Source of the DNA: Lacinutrix sp. C3R15
GTDB lineage: Bacteria; Bacteroidota; Bacteroidia; Flavobacteriales; Flavobacteriaceae
Assembly (NCBI RefSeq): GCF_018860825.1
Contig: NZ_JAHKPZ010000034.1
Span: forward strand, 186,001 to 250,000
Length of the DNA: 64,000 nucleotides
Direction: 5' to 3'
Positions 62,621-64,000 of this stretch are shown here, piece by piece. Every line of letters starts with the position of its first letter. Positions within the stretch are counted from its first letter, which is position 1. A program made the position numbers and the translations under genes. The notes beneath the pieces are model-generated. The model worked only from the letters and a program-made list of their open reading frames with translations. It ran no database searches and was not told the origin of the DNA.

Positions 62621-64000
62621 TTATTTCTTAAAATTTGCTACTCCTTTTATTAACCAATCATAATACTCTTCGGCATTTGGCGTATATGCTGTGGTATGAT
62701 TTAAAAGTTCCATATCATGGTTTAATAACACATAAAAAGGTTGCGAGTTGTTCTGGAAGTTTAGCGTTTGTAAGGTTGCCCATTTATCGCCAATGGTTTT
62801 AATATTTTTAATGCTTCCGTTGTGTTTTAAGAATTGAAATTGCTCCTCTTTTTCAAGTTCTTTTCTATCATCTACATATAAAGAAATGATTACATATTCA
62901 TCATTTAACACATTATAAATCTTGTCTTTACTCCAAACCTGTTCTTCCATTTTTCGGCAGTTTACGCACGCCCAACCCGTAAAATCTAACATGATTGGTT
63001 TGTTTTGTTCTTTTGCTGCTGCAACGCCTTCTTCTAAATCTTTATAGCAATTTAAACCTAAAGGACAGTCGGATTCTTTTTCATATAAACTATAAGGTAA
63101 TGGTGGCGGAAAACCACTTAACATTTTTAAGTTTGCGTGTTCTGTATTGGTTAAACCAGGAATTAAATACACTACAAATGCACCTACTAATACTGCAAAA
63201 GAGATTCTACCAAAGCTTAATTTTTTTAGCGGACTATCATGCGGAAATTTAATTTTTCCTAAAAGATATAGTAATAAACCAATACCTAAAACAATCCAGA
63301 TAGCAATAAATACTTCACGTTTTAAAAGTCCCCAATGTTTTACTAAATCTGCATTAGACAAGAATTTAAAAGCCATTCCTAATTCTAAAAATCCTAGAAC
63401 TACTTTTACTGTATTTAACCAACCTCCAGATTTTGGTAAGGCGTTTAACCATTTTGGAAACATAGCAAATAAGGTAAATGGTAAGGCTAAAGCTAAACCA
63501 AAACCAGACATTCCCATAGTAAGTTGCATGGCTCCACCATCACTAGTTAGTGATCCTGCTAGTAAAGAACCTAAAATTGGTCCTGTACAAGAAAACGAAA
63601 CAATAGCAAGAGTTAATGCCATAAAGAAAATACCAATAATACCTCCTACGTTAGATGCCGAATCCATTTTATTTCCCCAAGAAGCTGGCAAAGTAATTTC
63701 GTAATAGCCAAAGAAGGAAAATGCAAAAAAAGCAAGTATGATAAAAAAGATAATATTTAGCCACACATTGGTTGAAATAGTATTTAATATCTCTGGATTT
63801 AACGAATCTAAGAAGTGAAAAGGTAAACTTAAAAGCACATAAATAACTAGTATAAATAATCCGTAAAGCATGGCATTTGCTAATCCTTTTTGTGAGTTGC
63901 TAGCACTTTTTGTAAAAAAGGAAACCGTTAACGGAATCATAGGAAATACACATGGTGTTAATAAGGCTATTAAACCACCAAGAAAACCAAGAATAAAAAT
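62621..64000 (-). CDS. DsbD-type thiol:disulfide interchange protein (N-terminus outside window)
   Basis: The frame enters from the right edge: upstream of the ATG at 63940 it continues for 20 codons (GGLIALLTPCVFP) to the end of the window, so that ATG is not the start. The membrane domain has about eight helices, with the redox Cys in TPCVFPM and its partner in VSFSCTGPILG. A C-terminal thioredoxin domain holds FTGWACVNCRKMEEQVW near residue 346 of the visible part. DsbD passes electrons from cytoplasmic thioredoxin to periplasmic proteins. The N-terminal alpha domain, if present, is not visible. Confidence 0.92.
   Translation of the reverse strand: MFILGFLGGLIALLTPCVFPMIPLTVSFFTKSASNSQKGLANAMLYGLFILVIYVLLSLPFHFLDSLNPEILNTISTNVWLNIIFFIILAFFAFSFFGYYEITLPASWGNKMDSASNVGGIIGIFFMALTLAIVSFSCTGPILGSLLAGSLTSDGGAMQLTMGMSGFGLALALPFTLFAMFPKWLNALPKSGGWLNTVKVVLGFLELGMAFKFLSNADLVKHWGLLKREVFIAIWIVLGIGLLLYLLGKIKFPHDSPLKKLSFGRISFAVLVGAFVVYLIPGLTNTEHANLKMLSGFPPPLPYSLYEKESDCPLGLNCYKDLEEGVAAAKEQNKPIMLDFTGWACVNCRKMEEQVWSKDKIYNVLNDEYVIISLYVDDRKELEKEEQFQFLKHNGSIKNIKTIGDKWATLQTLNFQNNSQPFYVLLNHDMELLNHTTAYTPNAEEYYDWLIKGVANFKK

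Noticed and set aside
63147-63704. 185-codon open frame on the plus strand
   Set aside because: Antisense to the DsbD membrane domain; Lys/Pro-rich product with no recognisable domain.
1-64000. tRNA, rRNA, CRISPR arrays, replication origin
   Set aside because: No cloverleaf, rRNA core or regularly spaced repeat was recognised by eye. A tRNAscan/Infernal run would be needed to exclude small RNAs.

Overview
The window is AT-rich DNA from a member of the Bacteroidota, almost certainly a marine-type Flavobacteriaceae; I cannot name the genus. The evidence is a type IX secretion (T9SS) C-terminal sorting domain, several TAnnTTTG promoters typical of the phylum, a menaquinone gene set, SusC-type carboxypeptidase-D/TonB receptor architecture, DUF2853 and DUF6155 proteins, and very AT-rich codon use. 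I saw no rRNA, tRNA or CRISPR array. Most of the window is conserved chromosomal backbone. Three parts are accessory and most worth attention: a cassette-like island (about 12.5-17.1 kb), a degenerate peptidase/barrel gene (22-25 kb), and an orphan contractile-injection-system module (60.2-62.4 kb).

Layout. 0-2.1 kb: sulfur-related group (MBL hydrolase cut by the window edge, TauE/SafE exporter, Crp/Fnr regulator). 2.2-12.5 kb: housekeeping genes (HAD phosphatase, mnmE, TlpA-like lipoprotein, rhomboid protease, LpxL-type acyltransferase, glmM-type mutase, ACP phosphodiesterase, gamma-glutamyltransferase, AlkD-type protein). 12.5-17.1 kb: small orphan genes, each sitting between imperfect palindromes of about 130 bp. 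Two of these genes are bracketed by perfect 9-10 bp inverted repeats of the GTTRRRY/RYYYAAC kind expected of integron cassettes. Cargo includes a HEPN-like protein, a lipoprotein, a frameshifted glycine-rich micro-gene and a membrane-anchored MutS-family ATPase. No integrase is present.

17.2-30.3 kb: uvrA, a LOG-type hydrolase, a T9SS-exported endonuclease translationally coupled to an M1-peptidase-like protein that lacks HEXXH, a fused branched-chain 2-oxoacid dehydrogenase E1, a methyltransferase, and DUF202 and DUF6155 proteins. 30.3-39.3 kb: menaquinone genes menA, menB, menD, menF and a hotdog thioesterase, interleaved with a CvfB-type RNA-binding protein, DUF2853 and a tandem paralogue pair of unknown function; menC and menE are not in the window. 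39.3-47.3 kb: esterase, acetyltransferase, an iron-uptake pair (PepSY protein and TonB receptor), a serine hydrolase and nitronate monooxygenase. 47.5-60 kb: dnaK with an unusual upstream region, sdaA, panB, a broken four-helix-bundle gene, a pseudouridine synthase, a three-gene sensor kinase operon, yifB, a YheT-type hydrolase and adenine deaminase.

60.2-62.4 kb: two T4-gp19-like tail tube proteins and a protein that joins a CIS-tube-adaptor-like N-terminus to an AAA+ ATPase. No sheath, baseplate or spike gene is nearby. The window ends inside a DsbD-type thiol:disulfide reductase.
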